Shown: piece after piece, positions 44,261-53,647 of the stretch
How the letters are laid out: the number at the start of each line of letters is the position of its first letter
Numbering within the stretch: the stretch's first letter is position 1
Assembly (NCBI RefSeq): GCF_004116495.1
Contig: NZ_PDKC01000020.1
Span: 1 to 54,244, forward strand
DNA length: 54,244 nucleotides
Direction: 5' to 3'
DNA from: Arcobacter sp. CECT 8985
Lineage (GTDB): Bacteria > Campylobacterota > Campylobacteria > Campylobacterales > Arcobacteraceae
Notes under the pieces: generated by a model
What the model was told of the DNA's origin: nothing
What the model saw: only the letters and a program-made list of their open reading frames with translations
Database searches by the model: none
Translations under genes and position numbers: made by a program

Positions 44261-44950
44261 ATGAGTTTAAATGAGTTTAAAAATATAAAATTATTGTATG
44301 TTGAAGACGAAGCAGATATAAGAAAATATGCTATGTCTTATTTTAAAAGGCTTTTTAATAAAACCTATGAAGCATCAAATGTTTCAGAAGCATTTGAAGT
44401 ATTTTCAAAACAAAAACCACAAATTATTATAACTGATATAAAAATGCCTAAATCTTCAGGCTTAGATTTTATAAAAAAAGTAAGACAAGTAGATTCTAAA
44501 TGCCAAATAATTGTTCTGTCTGCATTTTTAGACACTAAGTATCTTCTTGATGCAATTAGTTTAAATCTTGTAAAATATTTAACAAAACCCATTAAACATG
44601 ATGAACTTTATCTTGCATTGTGCGATTGCGTAAAAAATATTTTAAACCAAGAACAGAAACTAATATATTTCTCTAAAGAGTCTTACTTTGATACTATAAA
44701 TAAAAATCTATATTTAGAACAAAATCAAATGAAAATAACTCCTAAAGAGCTTAATTTTCTTGAACTTTTAATAAATAACAAAAATAGAACTATATGTTAC
44801 CAAGAGATTGAAAATCATATCTGGTATGATTCTGTAATGAGTGAAAATGCACTAAGAATTTTAGTAAAAAAATTAAGAAAAAAACTCCCACATAACACAT
44901 TGGAAAATGTTGCAAGAATGGGATATAAAATCAACTTATATTCACAATGA
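44261..44950 (+). CDS. OmpR-type response regulator (first iron-locus pair)
   Basis: A 229-residue regulator. The receiver (about 8-122) has 'YVEDEADIRK' acids, the phosphoacceptor in 'IIITDIKMPKSSGLDFI', Ser in 'VLSAFL' and Lys in 'YLTKPIKHDEL'. The C-terminal winged helix contains 'ITPKELNFLELLINN' and 'YDSVMSENALRILVKKLRKK'. It pairs with the kinase that overlaps its stop by 4 nt, and is paralogous to the pair at 48855-51241. Likely target: the adjacent TonB receptor. A TTG at 44255 is an alternative start. Confidence 0.9.
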   Translation: MSLNEFKNIKLLYVEDEADIRKYAMSYFKRLFNKTYEASNVSEAFEVFSKQKPQIIITDIKMPKSSGLDFIKKVRQVDSKCQIIVLSAFLDTKYLLDAISLNLVKYLTKPIKHDELYLALCDCVKNILNQEQKLIYFSKESYFDTINKNLYLEQNQMKITPKELNFLELLINNKNRTICYQEIENHIWYDSVMSENALRILVKKLRKKLPHNTLENVARMGYKINLYSQ

Positions 44951-46650
44951 GATTTTTTTTACTATTATTTATATTTTTATTATCTTTAGATGCTAAAGAT
45001 TTACTAATAAAAAATAGATATATTTCAGTAGATAATAAAGCTTTTATACAATTAAAAAATTTTGATTTTCAAAAAGATACTTTAAAAAAAGCGATTGTAA
45101 AAATAGAATTGAATCAAAATATTTTAAAAAAAAGAAGTTTTTATTTAAAAATAATATGTGATACTAAAAATATAAAAAATATTAATATGAAATATAAAGA
45201 TTTATCTACTTTTATTATAATAAAAGTAGATAAATCTTCACCCAAAAATATATTATTAAATATTAATTATCAAAAAAAAGAAAAACTAAAATTTGCAATA
45301 CTTCGATACAATAAATTTGAATATAGCTATATAGAGAAAAAAGAGAATTTACTTTATGGTTTAGCATATGGAATAATTTTTTGTGCATTTTTATATAATT
45401 TTGCAATATTTTTATATACAAAACAAAAATCTTTTTTATACTACAGTCTAATGCAACTTTGTCTAGTGTTTATTTTATATTATGCAGTAACCCTTGCAGA
45501 ACAATCATATATTAATAAAACTCAAGAAATATTATCAGATTTTTTTGAAACAACATGCATTTTGATGATGATACTATTTTCAAAAGAGATTTTAAATAGT
45601 AAAAAGAATCTCAAACTTATAGATAAATTTTTAAATTTACTAATTTATTTGAGTTTAGTAGATTTGTTAGTTATATTAATAACTGGATACTCTCAACTTT
45701 ATAATTACATTCCCCGTTCAATTATTGTTTTTATTTTAGTTTTTGCTGGTTTTGTATCTATTTTAAAAGGTCAAAAGGTTGCAATATTCTATTTTCTAGG
45801 GTGGCTTGTAGTTTTTATATGTTTAACCATGATGGAACATGATATTTTTTATATAAATAACTTATATATTATTCACATTGGATTACCACTTGAATCAATT
45901 ATTTTAAGTTTTGCATTAGCCTATAAGTTAAAGCTAAGTAGCGATGAAAAAAAGCAAAAAGAGAATATGTTAATACAACAAAGTAAACTAGCTTCAATGG
46001 GTGAAATGATTAATAATATTGCTCATCAATGGAGACAACCATTGACAAATTTATCTTTTATTAATATGGATTTAAAAATGGCAATAAAAAGTAATGATGT
46101 AAATAATGACTATTTAAATGAGATAGTAAAAGACTCAAAAAAACAGATAAATTTCATGTCTGAAACTCTTGATAATTTCAAGGGCTTTTATCAGCCAAAT
46201 AGGAAAAAAGAGAGCTTTTTTATAAGTGAAGCTATCAACTCTTCTATAAATATAATAAAAAATAGTCTATTACAAGATAATATAAAAATTGATGTTCAAA
46301 TTATAAAAGACAAAAAAATATCTGCTTATAAAAATGAATTGATTCAAGTAATTTTAAATCTAATAACAAATGCAAAAGATGTGCTAACACAAAGAAAAAT
46401 TTCATCACCTAATATTATTATTAGATTAAATACCAATAAAAAAAATGAGGCTATTTTACAGATAAGTGATAATGCACAAGGAATTGACAAAAAAATTATC
46501 AATAAAATATTTGAACCTTATTTTACTACTAAAAATAATGGAAGTGGAATTGGCCTTTATATGAGTAAAGTTATTATCCAATCACATTTAAAAGGTGAAA
46601 TAACTGTACAAAACAATTCAGAAGGAGCATGCTTTAAAATTTCTATATAA
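44947..46650 (+). CDS. 7TM-DISM sensor histidine kinase (first iron-locus pair)
   Basis: A 567-residue kinase. A signal peptide (about 1-17) leads to a beta-sandwich periplasmic domain (to about 130), then seven membrane helices (about 135-330) beginning 'LLYGLAYGIIFCAFLYNFAIF', the 7TM-DISM arrangement. The H-box is 'GEMINNIAHQWRQPLTNL', the N-box 'VILNLITNAKDV', G1 'DNAQGIDKKIINKIFEPYFTTK' (landmark) and G2 'GSGIGLYMSKVII'. It should phosphorylate the preceding regulator. The extracellular domain suggests a ligand such as a siderophore or carbohydrate; which is unknown. Confidence 0.9.
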   Translation: MRFFLLLFIFLLSLDAKDLLIKNRYISVDNKAFIQLKNFDFQKDTLKKAIVKIELNQNILKKRSFYLKIICDTKNIKNINMKYKDLSTFIIIKVDKSSPKNILLNINYQKKEKLKFAILRYNKFEYSYIEKKENLLYGLAYGIIFCAFLYNFAIFLYTKQKSFLYYSLMQLCLVFILYYAVTLAEQSYINKTQEILSDFFETTCILMMILFSKEILNSKKNLKLIDKFLNLLIYLSLVDLLVILITGYSQLYNYIPRSIIVFILVFAGFVSILKGQKVAIFYFLGWLVVFICLTMMEHDIFYINNLYIIHIGLPLESIILSFALAYKLKLSSDEKKQKENMLIQQSKLASMGEMINNIAHQWRQPLTNLSFINMDLKMAIKSNDVNNDYLNEIVKDSKKQINFMSETLDNFKGFYQPNRKKESFFISEAINSSINIIKNSLLQDNIKIDVQIIKDKKISAYKNELIQVILNLITNAKDVLTQRKISSPNIIIRLNTNKKNEAILQISDNAQGIDKKIINKIFEPYFTTKNNGSGIGLYMSKVIIQSHLKGEITVQNNSEGACFKISI

Positions 46651-46704
46651 AACAAAAAAGACATAACTAGGACACTAATTTTTATTAAAATCATCAAACA
46701 ATAT

Positions 46705-46719
46705 CAATAGTGATTATTA
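46705..46719 (+). promoter_or_regulatory. Fur-like site upstream of the first TonB receptor
   Basis: CAATAGTGATTATTA matches the Fur 7-1-7 pattern at only 10 of 14 positions. It shares the 11-mer AATAGTGATTA with the site before the second response regulator (51273-51287), so it may instead be the site of a regulator common to both loci. Confidence 0.4.
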
Positions 46720-46745
46720 ATATATAAAGTAACACAAGGAAATTT

Positions 46746-48845
46746 ATGGGAAAACATTGCTTTAAAAATCTATTTGCTACAGCACTAATTAGTGTTTGTA
46801 CTGCAAATAGTATCTATGCAAAAGATAATCAAAATTTAGGTGAAGTAATAATACAAGGAAGTAAATTAGAAAAAAATTTACAAGAAGAGACTTCAAGTAT
46901 TCAAGTTTTTAATGATGTTGATTTTTTAAATAGTAGTAGTTTAAATGATATGTATGATATCTTTGAACAGACATCAAATATTAACCGTTCTGGTAAATAT
47001 GGTTTTAATATTAGAGGAGTAAATACGGTTGGTATAGCAGGAACATATATGGGTCCTAGAACTATTGATGTATCAATTGATGGTGTTTCTCAAGGTTCAA
47101 ATGCCTCAAAACAAGGTGCAATATCAACTTGGGATATGCAACAAGTTGAAGTTATAAAAGGACCTCAATCAACAACACAAGGAAGAAATGCCTTAGCTGG
47201 AGCAGTAGTATTAAAGACAAAAGATCCTGAATTTATTCCAAATGGTGCAGTTCAAGTTGATTATGGAACTCATAACAATAGACAATTTTCAGTTATGCAA
47301 ACTGGACCAATTACAGATAATTTAGCATTTAGACTATCTGTTGATCACAAATATTCAGGAGGATTTGTAACTAATAGTAATATTAGAGGTGACAAATTTA
47401 ATGAAAGTAAAATTACAAATATAAGAGGAAAATTATTATATAAATTTGATAATGATGCAACTGTTTTATTAAATTTGAGTAAATTAAATTATGATGATTC
47501 TGGAAATACAAATGTTACAAAAGATAGACAAAGTCTTTGGAATACGGATGGTCATTATAATACTGATGCAATTTCTCACTCAATTGAAGTAAACTATCCA
47601 ATAAATGAGAACTGGTCAATGAAATCAATTACAAGTTTTACAGATGAGACTTTAGATAGATTAAGTGATTTTGATAAACTTGATGGAAATTCACTAGCAG
47701 ACATGGATAGAAGAAATAAAAGTTTTAATCAAGAAATAAGATTTAACTACAAAGCAGAAAACTCTAAAAGTGTAATTGGTCTTTATCACTCACAAGGGAA
47801 AGGAACAGATGATAGAAAAGTTACAGATTTAAATGGTACTTCAACTTTTGGAGTTCCTGGACTTTTATTAAGCTACCAACAAGACTTAGAAGAAAAATTT
47901 AAAAATAGTGCGATATATTTTAATACAGATTACTATTTAACTAATGATTTAACTTTAATATTAGGAGCAAGGCTAGATAGAGATACAAGAGAAAATAGTA
48001 GTGATATAGATGCACAAAGAACTACTAATTTAGGTGGTTTAAATCCTATTATTGATTCTAGGTTAGCTTCACTTGCAAATGGGAATATTGATGCAAAAAA
48101 ACATAGCACTAACTTTTTACCTAAAATAGGATTTAATTATAAATGGAATGAAAATATTCATACAGGTTTTGTCTATTCTAAAGGTTATAGACCAGGAGGA
48201 ATGTCTGTAAATCCAATTAGTGCATTAGCAAAAGATTATGAAGCAGAGTTCACAAATAATTATGAACTGTCTTTTAAATCACTGTGGTTAAATAAAAAAC
48301 TATCTTTAAATGCAAATATTTTCTATACAACTTGGAAAGATCAACAAGTTTCAGAACAAGGTAACTCTAGTAGCCCATTTGATATAAATGTAGTAAACGC
48401 TGGTAAATCAACTCTTAAAGGTATTGAACTAGACTCAAAATATCAAGTTAATAATGAAATAGATTTATATGGGAATGTTGGTTATTTAAAAGCTACATAT
48501 GATGACTATGAAGATGGAGCAAATGATTATAAAGGCAAATATTTAATAAAAAGTCCAAATATTACAGCTAATATTGGTGCAAATTATAGAAATTCAAGTG
48601 GATACTTTATTGGTGGAAATATAAACTATATTGGCTCACAATTTGGAGATAGTGCAAACAAAAGAAAAATTGATGCATATTATGTAGCAAATGTCAAAAC
48701 TGGTTATGAAAAAGATGACTGGGCTTTATATGTTTATGCAAATAATTTATTTGATAAAAATTACGAAATAAACAACTATGGTTCAGATGAATATGAAATG
48801 GGAGATCAAAGAGTTGTAGGATTAAACTTTAGATATTATTGGTAA
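46746..48845 (+). CDS. TonB-dependent outer-membrane receptor (first)
   Basis: A 699-residue receptor. A signal peptide (about 1-25, 'NSIYA-K') precedes the plug domain with 'SIQVFNDVDFLNSSSLNDMYD', 'FNIRGVNTVGI' and 'VEVIKGPQSTTQGRNALAGAVVLKT'. The 22-strand barrel follows and ends in an aromatic residue ('LNFRYYW'). 'FDKNYEINNYG' near the end is the usual last-strand motif. It takes up a ferric siderophore or similar complex with ExbB-ExbD and TonB. It has AAGGAAATTT before the ATG and is preceded by the TCS pair. Confidence 0.94.
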   Translation: MGKHCFKNLFATALISVCTANSIYAKDNQNLGEVIIQGSKLEKNLQEETSSIQVFNDVDFLNSSSLNDMYDIFEQTSNINRSGKYGFNIRGVNTVGIAGTYMGPRTIDVSIDGVSQGSNASKQGAISTWDMQQVEVIKGPQSTTQGRNALAGAVVLKTKDPEFIPNGAVQVDYGTHNNRQFSVMQTGPITDNLAFRLSVDHKYSGGFVTNSNIRGDKFNESKITNIRGKLLYKFDNDATVLLNLSKLNYDDSGNTNVTKDRQSLWNTDGHYNTDAISHSIEVNYPINENWSMKSITSFTDETLDRLSDFDKLDGNSLADMDRRNKSFNQEIRFNYKAENSKSVIGLYHSQGKGTDDRKVTDLNGTSTFGVPGLLLSYQQDLEEKFKNSAIYFNTDYYLTNDLTLILGARLDRDTRENSSDIDAQRTTNLGGLNPIIDSRLASLANGNIDAKKHSTNFLPKIGFNYKWNENIHTGFVYSKGYRPGGMSVNPISALAKDYEAEFTNNYELSFKSLWLNKKLSLNANIFYTTWKDQQVSEQGNSSSPFDINVVNAGKSTLKGIELDSKYQVNNEIDLYGNVGYLKATYDDYEDGANDYKGKYLIKSPNITANIGANYRNSSGYFIGGNINYIGSQFGDSANKRKIDAYYVANVKTGYEKDDWALYVYANNLFDKNYEINNYGSDEYEMGDQRVVGLNFRYYW

Positions 48846-48856
48846 TATCTAAAGTT
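48825..48856. terminator. shared hairpin between first TonB receptor and second kinase
   Basis: AACTTTAGATATTA, loop TTGG, TAATATCTAAAGTT: a perfect 14-bp stem that contains the receptor stop (48843-48845) and overlaps the kinase stop (48855-48857). No U-tract follows on either strand, so it may act on mRNA ends rather than as a classical terminator. Confidence 0.65.
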
Positions 48857-50558
48857 AAACAACTACATAAAAACAAGCACCATCATTAATATTTTCAACA
48901 AGTACTTCACCATTAAAATGGTTATTTATGATGGTTCTTGACATATAAAGCCCTATTCCACTTCCATTATCTTTTGTAGTGAAATATGGTTCAAAGATTT
49001 TATTAATTATCTTTTTATTTATTCCACCGGCATTATCACAAACTTTTACTATACTTTTTTTATTTTCAAGATTAATGCAAATATTAATATTAGGATTTTC
49101 AATTTGTTTTTTAATTAATTCATCTTTTGCATTTGATATTAGATTTAATATAACTTGCGAATACTCGTTTTCATAAGAGTATAATTGTTTATCATCATAA
49201 ACTTCTAAATTTATTTGTATTTTTTGAAGTTCAAGAACTGGTCTTATTATCTCTACTGCATTTTTTATTGCGGTTGAAATATTGAAATATTCTTTTGCTT
49301 TTGTTGGTTTGTAAAAATTACTAAAACTCTCAATTGTATTTGACATAAAATCAATCTGTTCATTTGATTCTTTGACTTTTATTTGTACATATTTTGAATC
49401 TAATTCATTTAATTGTGCAGCAACTTGTAAATTCATATTTATATAATTTAGATGTGTTAAAGGCTGTCGCCATTGATGAGCAATATTATTTATCATCTCT
49501 CCCATTGAAGCAAGTTTACTTTTATGAATTAACATTTTCTCTTTTTCATTTTTTTCTTTTACTATTTTTTTTAAAGTAAAAGCTAATGCAACACTAAATA
49601 TTATAGATTCCATGGGAGCCACCAAATGAATAATATATATTCCACTAATTGAAAAATACATCTGTTCTGCAAGTCCTATAAAAATAGCCATAAAACTCCA
49701 ACCAATAGTATAAATAATTGCATTTTTATCACCTTTTAAAACAGATAATATTCCTAAAACTGCAGGTATTAAAAAACTTACATAAAAATGCATATACTCA
49801 TACAAAATTGAATATTTAAAAATTACAATAAGAACTAAATCAAATATATTTAGAAAAATAAAGAAATTAACAAATTTATTAATTATAGGCATTTTTCTTT
49901 TTATATTTAAAATCTCTTTTGCAAAAAGAAGTGTAAATAAAAATCCACTAGTTTCAAAAATATCAACTATTGCTTGACCTAATATTGAAGGATAAGGTTT
50001 ATAAGAAAAATATACAAATCCCATCAAAGATAAGAGTACAAAAAACTGCATAATAGAGTAATACAAAAAACATTTTTTATTTGTTGAAAAATATATTATA
50101 AAATAGTACAAAAAAGCACAAAAAATTATTCCATATGCTAAACCATAAATCATGCCTTCATAAGGTAATATATATTTATATTCAAAATCAGTAATCATTT
50201 TTAACCTAAACCCAGGTCTTTTAGGTTGTTTATACTCATATTTAAAATACAAAATTTTTGGTGTATTTTTATCTATTTTACTAATTAAAAGATGGTTATA
50301 TTTTTTTAGTTTTATATTTGAAAAAACTAAATTTTTATCATCGCTTACAATATTTAAATATAGTGCTTTTTTAGTCAAATTCTTTTTATTTAAAACAACT
50401 TTAATTAAAAATTTATCAACTATTTTATGCCTATATTCAAAATAATTAGCAGGTTTAAAGCTTTTATAATCTTCTGAAATATATACATTTTCAATAACAT
50501 TAAATTTAGAAGCATATAAATTTACTATAAAAAGTAAAATAAAAAGCAAAATTTTCAT
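48855..50558 (-). CDS. 7TM-DISM sensor histidine kinase (second iron-locus pair)
   Basis: 567 residues, exactly the length of the kinase at 44947 and clearly its paralogue: same signal peptide, beta domain, seven helices starting 'MIYGLAYGIIFCAFLYYFII', H-box 'GEMINNIAHQWRQPLTHLN', N-box 'VILNLISNAKDEL', and G2 'GSGIGLYMSRTIINNH'. The periplasmic domain (about 17-130) is much less similar than the kinase core, as expected if the two sense different ligands. The ATG overlaps the regulator stop (TAATG). It converges on the first TonB receptor. Confidence 0.9.
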   Translation of the reverse strand: MKILLFILLFIVNLYASKFNVIENVYISEDYKSFKPANYFEYRHKIVDKFLIKVVLNKKNLTKKALYLNIVSDDKNLVFSNIKLKKYNHLLISKIDKNTPKILYFKYEYKQPKRPGFRLKMITDFEYKYILPYEGMIYGLAYGIIFCAFLYYFIIYFSTNKKCFLYYSIMQFFVLLSLMGFVYFSYKPYPSILGQAIVDIFETSGFLFTLLFAKEILNIKRKMPIINKFVNFFIFLNIFDLVLIVIFKYSILYEYMHFYVSFLIPAVLGILSVLKGDKNAIIYTIGWSFMAIFIGLAEQMYFSISGIYIIHLVAPMESIIFSVALAFTLKKIVKEKNEKEKMLIHKSKLASMGEMINNIAHQWRQPLTHLNYINMNLQVAAQLNELDSKYVQIKVKESNEQIDFMSNTIESFSNFYKPTKAKEYFNISTAIKNAVEIIRPVLELQKIQINLEVYDDKQLYSYENEYSQVILNLISNAKDELIKKQIENPNINICINLENKKSIVKVCDNAGGINKKIINKIFEPYFTTKDNGSGIGLYMSRTIINNHFNGEVLVENINDGACFYVVV

Positions 50559-51241
50559 TATAATAACTCTATTTTATAGCCGATTTTTGACTGATTTTTA
50601 ATACAATGTACTGGTAGTTTTTTTCTTAAATCTCTAACTAATAATCTAATTGCATTTTCACTCATATATTCATCATACCAAATATAATTTTGTATTTGTT
50701 CATAAGTTACAGCTCTTGAAGAGTTTTCACATAAAATCTTTAAAAAAAGTATTTCATTTTTTGTTAGTTTTATATACTCATCTTCTATTTTTAATTCATT
50801 TGTTACAATATCAAAATAACAATTTTTGGTAAAATATTTTCTGTTATTAACATCTTCAAATATCTCTTTTGCACACTGAATTAATAAAGGGAAAATTATT
50901 TCATGTTTTATTGGTTTTGTAAGATATTTTACCAAATGTAAATCAATTGCATCTAGTAAATAGTTCTTATCTGTAAATGCAGTCAAAACAATAAATTGTA
51001 TATTTTTATTATTTCTTCTTACTTTTCTTATCATCTCTAGGCCACTTAATTTAGGCATTTTTATATCTGATATTACAAGATGAGGAGAATATTTTTCTAT
51101 TTTTTCAAGACCTTCAAATGCATCTTTTGCTTCATAAACCTCATCAAATAATCTTTTTAAATAAGAAACGGCATTTACTCTTATGTTCTGTTCATCTTCA
51201 ATATAAAGTATTTTTAATTTTTTGTACTTATTTTTTAACAT
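50558..51241 (-). CDS. OmpR-type response regulator (second iron-locus pair)
   Basis: A 227-residue regulator, paralogous to the one at 44261. The receiver has 'YIEDEQNIRV', the Asp in 'LVISDIKMPKLSGLEMI', Thr in 'VLTAFTD' and 'YLTKPIKHEII'. The winged helix contains 'LTKNEILFLKILCENSSRA' and 'YDEYMSENAIRLLVRDLRKK'. I use the ATG at 51241; a TTG at 51256 overlaps the -10 box and is unlikely. Probable target: the TonB receptor gene upstream on the same strand. Confidence 0.9.
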   Translation of the reverse strand: MLKNKYKKLKILYIEDEQNIRVNAVSYLKRLFDEVYEAKDAFEGLEKIEKYSPHLVISDIKMPKLSGLEMIRKVRRNNKNIQFIVLTAFTDKNYLLDAIDLHLVKYLTKPIKHEIIFPLLIQCAKEIFEDVNNRKYFTKNCYFDIVTNELKIEDEYIKLTKNEILFLKILCENSSRAVTYEQIQNYIWYDEYMSENAIRLLVRDLRKKLPVHCIKNQSKIGYKIELL

Positions 51242-51247
51242 AAAAAT

Positions 51248-51287
51248 ATTATACAATATTTTTAATAAATAGTAATAGTGATTATCA
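51248..51287 (-). promoter_or_regulatory. -10 box and Fur-box-like site of the second iron-locus regulator
   Basis: On the minus strand TATAAT (51253-51248) lies exactly 6 nt before the ATG at 51241, predicting a leaderless mRNA. On the plus strand TAATAGTGATTATCA at 51273-51287 matches the Fur pattern at 12 of 14 positions. Confidence 0.55.
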
Positions 51288-51306
51288 TTAGTATATTTAA
51301 GAGTAG

Positions 51307-51334
51307 AAACAAAACCACTTTTGTGGTTTTGTTT
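51307..51334 (-). terminator. terminator of the second TonB receptor
   Basis: AAACAAAACCAC, loop TTTT, GTGGTTTTGTTT: a perfect 12-bp stem just after the receptor stop. It separates the receptor transcript from the downstream regulator promoter. Confidence 0.85.
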
Positions 51335-51337
51335 TAA

Positions 51338-53464
51338 TTAAAAAGAGTATTGTAATGTTAAAGTTGCATTTCTTGGATCTGCATAAACCATACTATTATC
51401 TGAACCGCCCTCTCCAATTCCAGAATAGTATCTTTTATCAAATATATTATTTACATTTAATTGAAGATTTAAATTTTTATTTATTTTATAGTTTGCCATT
51501 GCATTTGCAATCACAGTTGAACTTTGTTTAATTGTTCCATATTCTGTTTTATTCGACTGTTTACTATTATATTTTACGCCTGCACCTAAACTTAAATCTT
51601 TTAATTTATATTTTGTAAATAAATTTGCAGTTGTTCTTGATGCGTATGTTGCAAATTTATCTCCATTTGCATCTTTTGCTTCAAAGTTTGCTAAACCAAA
51701 ATTGATATTCCAATTATCTGTAATTTCACCTGCTAATTCAAACTCAAAACCTTTACTTGTCACTCCTTCTGCTGCTTTAAATGCATCTTTTGATGAACCA
51801 ATTACTTTTTTATCTCCATCTTTTTGAGCTACATTATCTTGTTCTATTCTAAAAATAGTTAAAGAAGCATTTAATTTCCCATCAAAATATTCACCTTTTA
51901 TACCTACTTCATAATTTTTCCCTTCAATCGGATCTAAATAACTTCCACTTGTTGTTTTTTTATCTTGTGGATTAAATATTTCTGTATAACTTGCATAAAT
52001 TGAGTGATTTTTATTTATATCATAAACTAAACCAACATAAGGTGTTACTTCATTATTAAACTCCCTATTTCCTACTCCATCAGCACTTTCATATTCCCAA
52101 TCTGAAAGTCTTGCACCTGTAATAAGTTTTAAAGTATCTAAAAGTGAAAATTTACCAACTAAATACATACCCGTTTGTACTGTTTTATTAGTAGCTGTAT
52201 CACTTGAATAATCAAATTTTGGTTTTTGTATATTTATATGATTAAAATTCATTGAAGAACCAGCTAAAGAAGGATATCCCCAGTCATTATAAACTGTTTG
52301 TTTTTTGTTATACATATATCCTAAAATAACCTCATGATCTAAACCACCAAGAGTAAATGGTGCAGAGATATATGCATCAATATTATCCTCTTTATCATAC
52401 TGGTCATTTGTATATGCCAAAGGAGTATATTCTACACCTAGACCTGTACTTTTATCAACTCTTCCACCAAAATATAATAATGCAGTATCACTATAAATCT
52501 TTTTATGAGAATATGATAAATTAAAAGTAATATCATCATATAAAAACTGTTTTAAATCTACAAAATAGTTTTTTGTTTTACTATTCCAATATGTCCAATC
52601 TTCAGTTACCGTATCTGATTTGTCAAAGTGTGTTCTACTTCCATCTGTATAAAAAGCAGGTAATCCTCCCCATCTTATCCCATCTCTATCTAATTTTTGA
52701 TAACTTGCACCTAAAGATAAAAATGTAGTGTCAGTTAAATCCATATCAATTACACCATAGAAAAAGTCATTTTTCTTTTGATATTTATCCATAAATGATT
52801 TTTTATCTTCATGTTTTGCAACAATTCTTGCTCTTACACTACCATCGCTATTTAAAGGTGTTGAAATATCTGCAATTGCACTATACCTATCCCAAGAACC
52901 ACCTGATAAAGATATATTTCCCTTAAAATCTTTACTTGTTGCATGTTTTCTTACAAAATTTAAACTCAATGCAGGATTTCCTGCACCTGTTGTTAATCCA
53001 TTTGCACCTTTTACAACTTCAACTCTATCAAACATTGCTAAATCAAAATCATTATCTGCAATTGTTGCATGAGAAGGCATTCCATCAACTTTATAATAAT
53101 CAATTTTAAAACCTCTTGCATAAGGATAGATTCTTTCATCCCATCTATTAATAGTTACACCTGATACATTTTCCATTAAATCTTGAAATGAAGTAATATT
53201 TTGATCTTTCATTTGCTGTGTTGTTAAAATAGATACAGATTGAGGTGTGTTTCTTATTGATAAATTTAATTTACTTGATGTTCTCATACTATCAACAGTA
53301 TATGATTTTGTGTCTTCTGTATTATTTGAAGAAACAATCTCAACAGAACCTAATGATTTACTATTTTTTACTATTTTATTTTCTTCTTTTGCATATAAAC
53401 TATTAGTTAAAATAAAAGCTGTGCATAAAGAAAGTTTAATGAAATTTTTTCTATTAAATTTCAT
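51338..53464 (-). CDS. TonB-dependent siderophore receptor (second)
   Basis: A 708-residue receptor of the ferric-siderophore class (FhuE/FpvA-like). The signal peptide ends 'NSLYA-K'. The plug has 'IRNTPQSVSILTTQQMKDQNI', marked by 'SVSILTTQQM', then 'VEVVKGANGLTTGAGNPALSLNFVRK', where the variant 'GAGNPA' is typical of siderophore receptors. The barrel ends in Phe ('LTLQYSF'). It shares little sequence with the first receptor. AAGGAGCAAATAT precedes the ATG, and a 13/14 Fur box lies 25 nt upstream. Confidence 0.95.
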   Translation of the reverse strand: MKFNRKNFIKLSLCTAFILTNSLYAKEENKIVKNSKSLGSVEIVSSNNTEDTKSYTVDSMRTSSKLNLSIRNTPQSVSILTTQQMKDQNITSFQDLMENVSGVTINRWDERIYPYARGFKIDYYKVDGMPSHATIADNDFDLAMFDRVEVVKGANGLTTGAGNPALSLNFVRKHATSKDFKGNISLSGGSWDRYSAIADISTPLNSDGSVRARIVAKHEDKKSFMDKYQKKNDFFYGVIDMDLTDTTFLSLGASYQKLDRDGIRWGGLPAFYTDGSRTHFDKSDTVTEDWTYWNSKTKNYFVDLKQFLYDDITFNLSYSHKKIYSDTALLYFGGRVDKSTGLGVEYTPLAYTNDQYDKEDNIDAYISAPFTLGGLDHEVILGYMYNKKQTVYNDWGYPSLAGSSMNFNHINIQKPKFDYSSDTATNKTVQTGMYLVGKFSLLDTLKLITGARLSDWEYESADGVGNREFNNEVTPYVGLVYDINKNHSIYASYTEIFNPQDKKTTSGSYLDPIEGKNYEVGIKGEYFDGKLNASLTIFRIEQDNVAQKDGDKKVIGSSKDAFKAAEGVTSKGFEFELAGEITDNWNINFGLANFEAKDANGDKFATYASRTTANLFTKYKLKDLSLGAGVKYNSKQSNKTEYGTIKQSSTVIANAMANYKINKNLNLQLNVNNIFDKRYYSGIGEGGSDNSMVYADPRNATLTLQYSF

Positions 53465-53488
53465 ATATTTGCTCCTTGTGTATTTTTG

Positions 53489-53503
53489 CGATAATAATTA
53501 TCA
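53489..53503 (-). promoter_or_regulatory. Fur box upstream of the second TonB receptor
   Basis: CGATAATAATTATCA matches TGATAATNATTATCA at 13 of 14 positions and is the best Fur site in the window. It sits where the receptor promoter should be. Confidence 0.75.
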
Positions 53504-53632
53504 AAATTAATCTTTTGGAATTATTTCTTAATTTTACTTATTAAAACATAAGAAATTTTGCTATCATGACAAGCAAAAATAGTTTTAATAATTTTTATAT
53601 TTTCCACATTTTTTGCACATATTTTTTGAATA

Positions 53633-53647
53633 TGATTATCATTATGA
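53633..53647 (+). promoter_or_regulatory. Fur-box-like site at the start of the transposase-like gene
   Basis: TGATTATCATTATGA matches the Fur pattern at 12 of 14 positions and covers both possible downstream start codons (53632 and 53644). If functional, Fur would silence this gene under iron-rich conditions. Confidence 0.5.
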
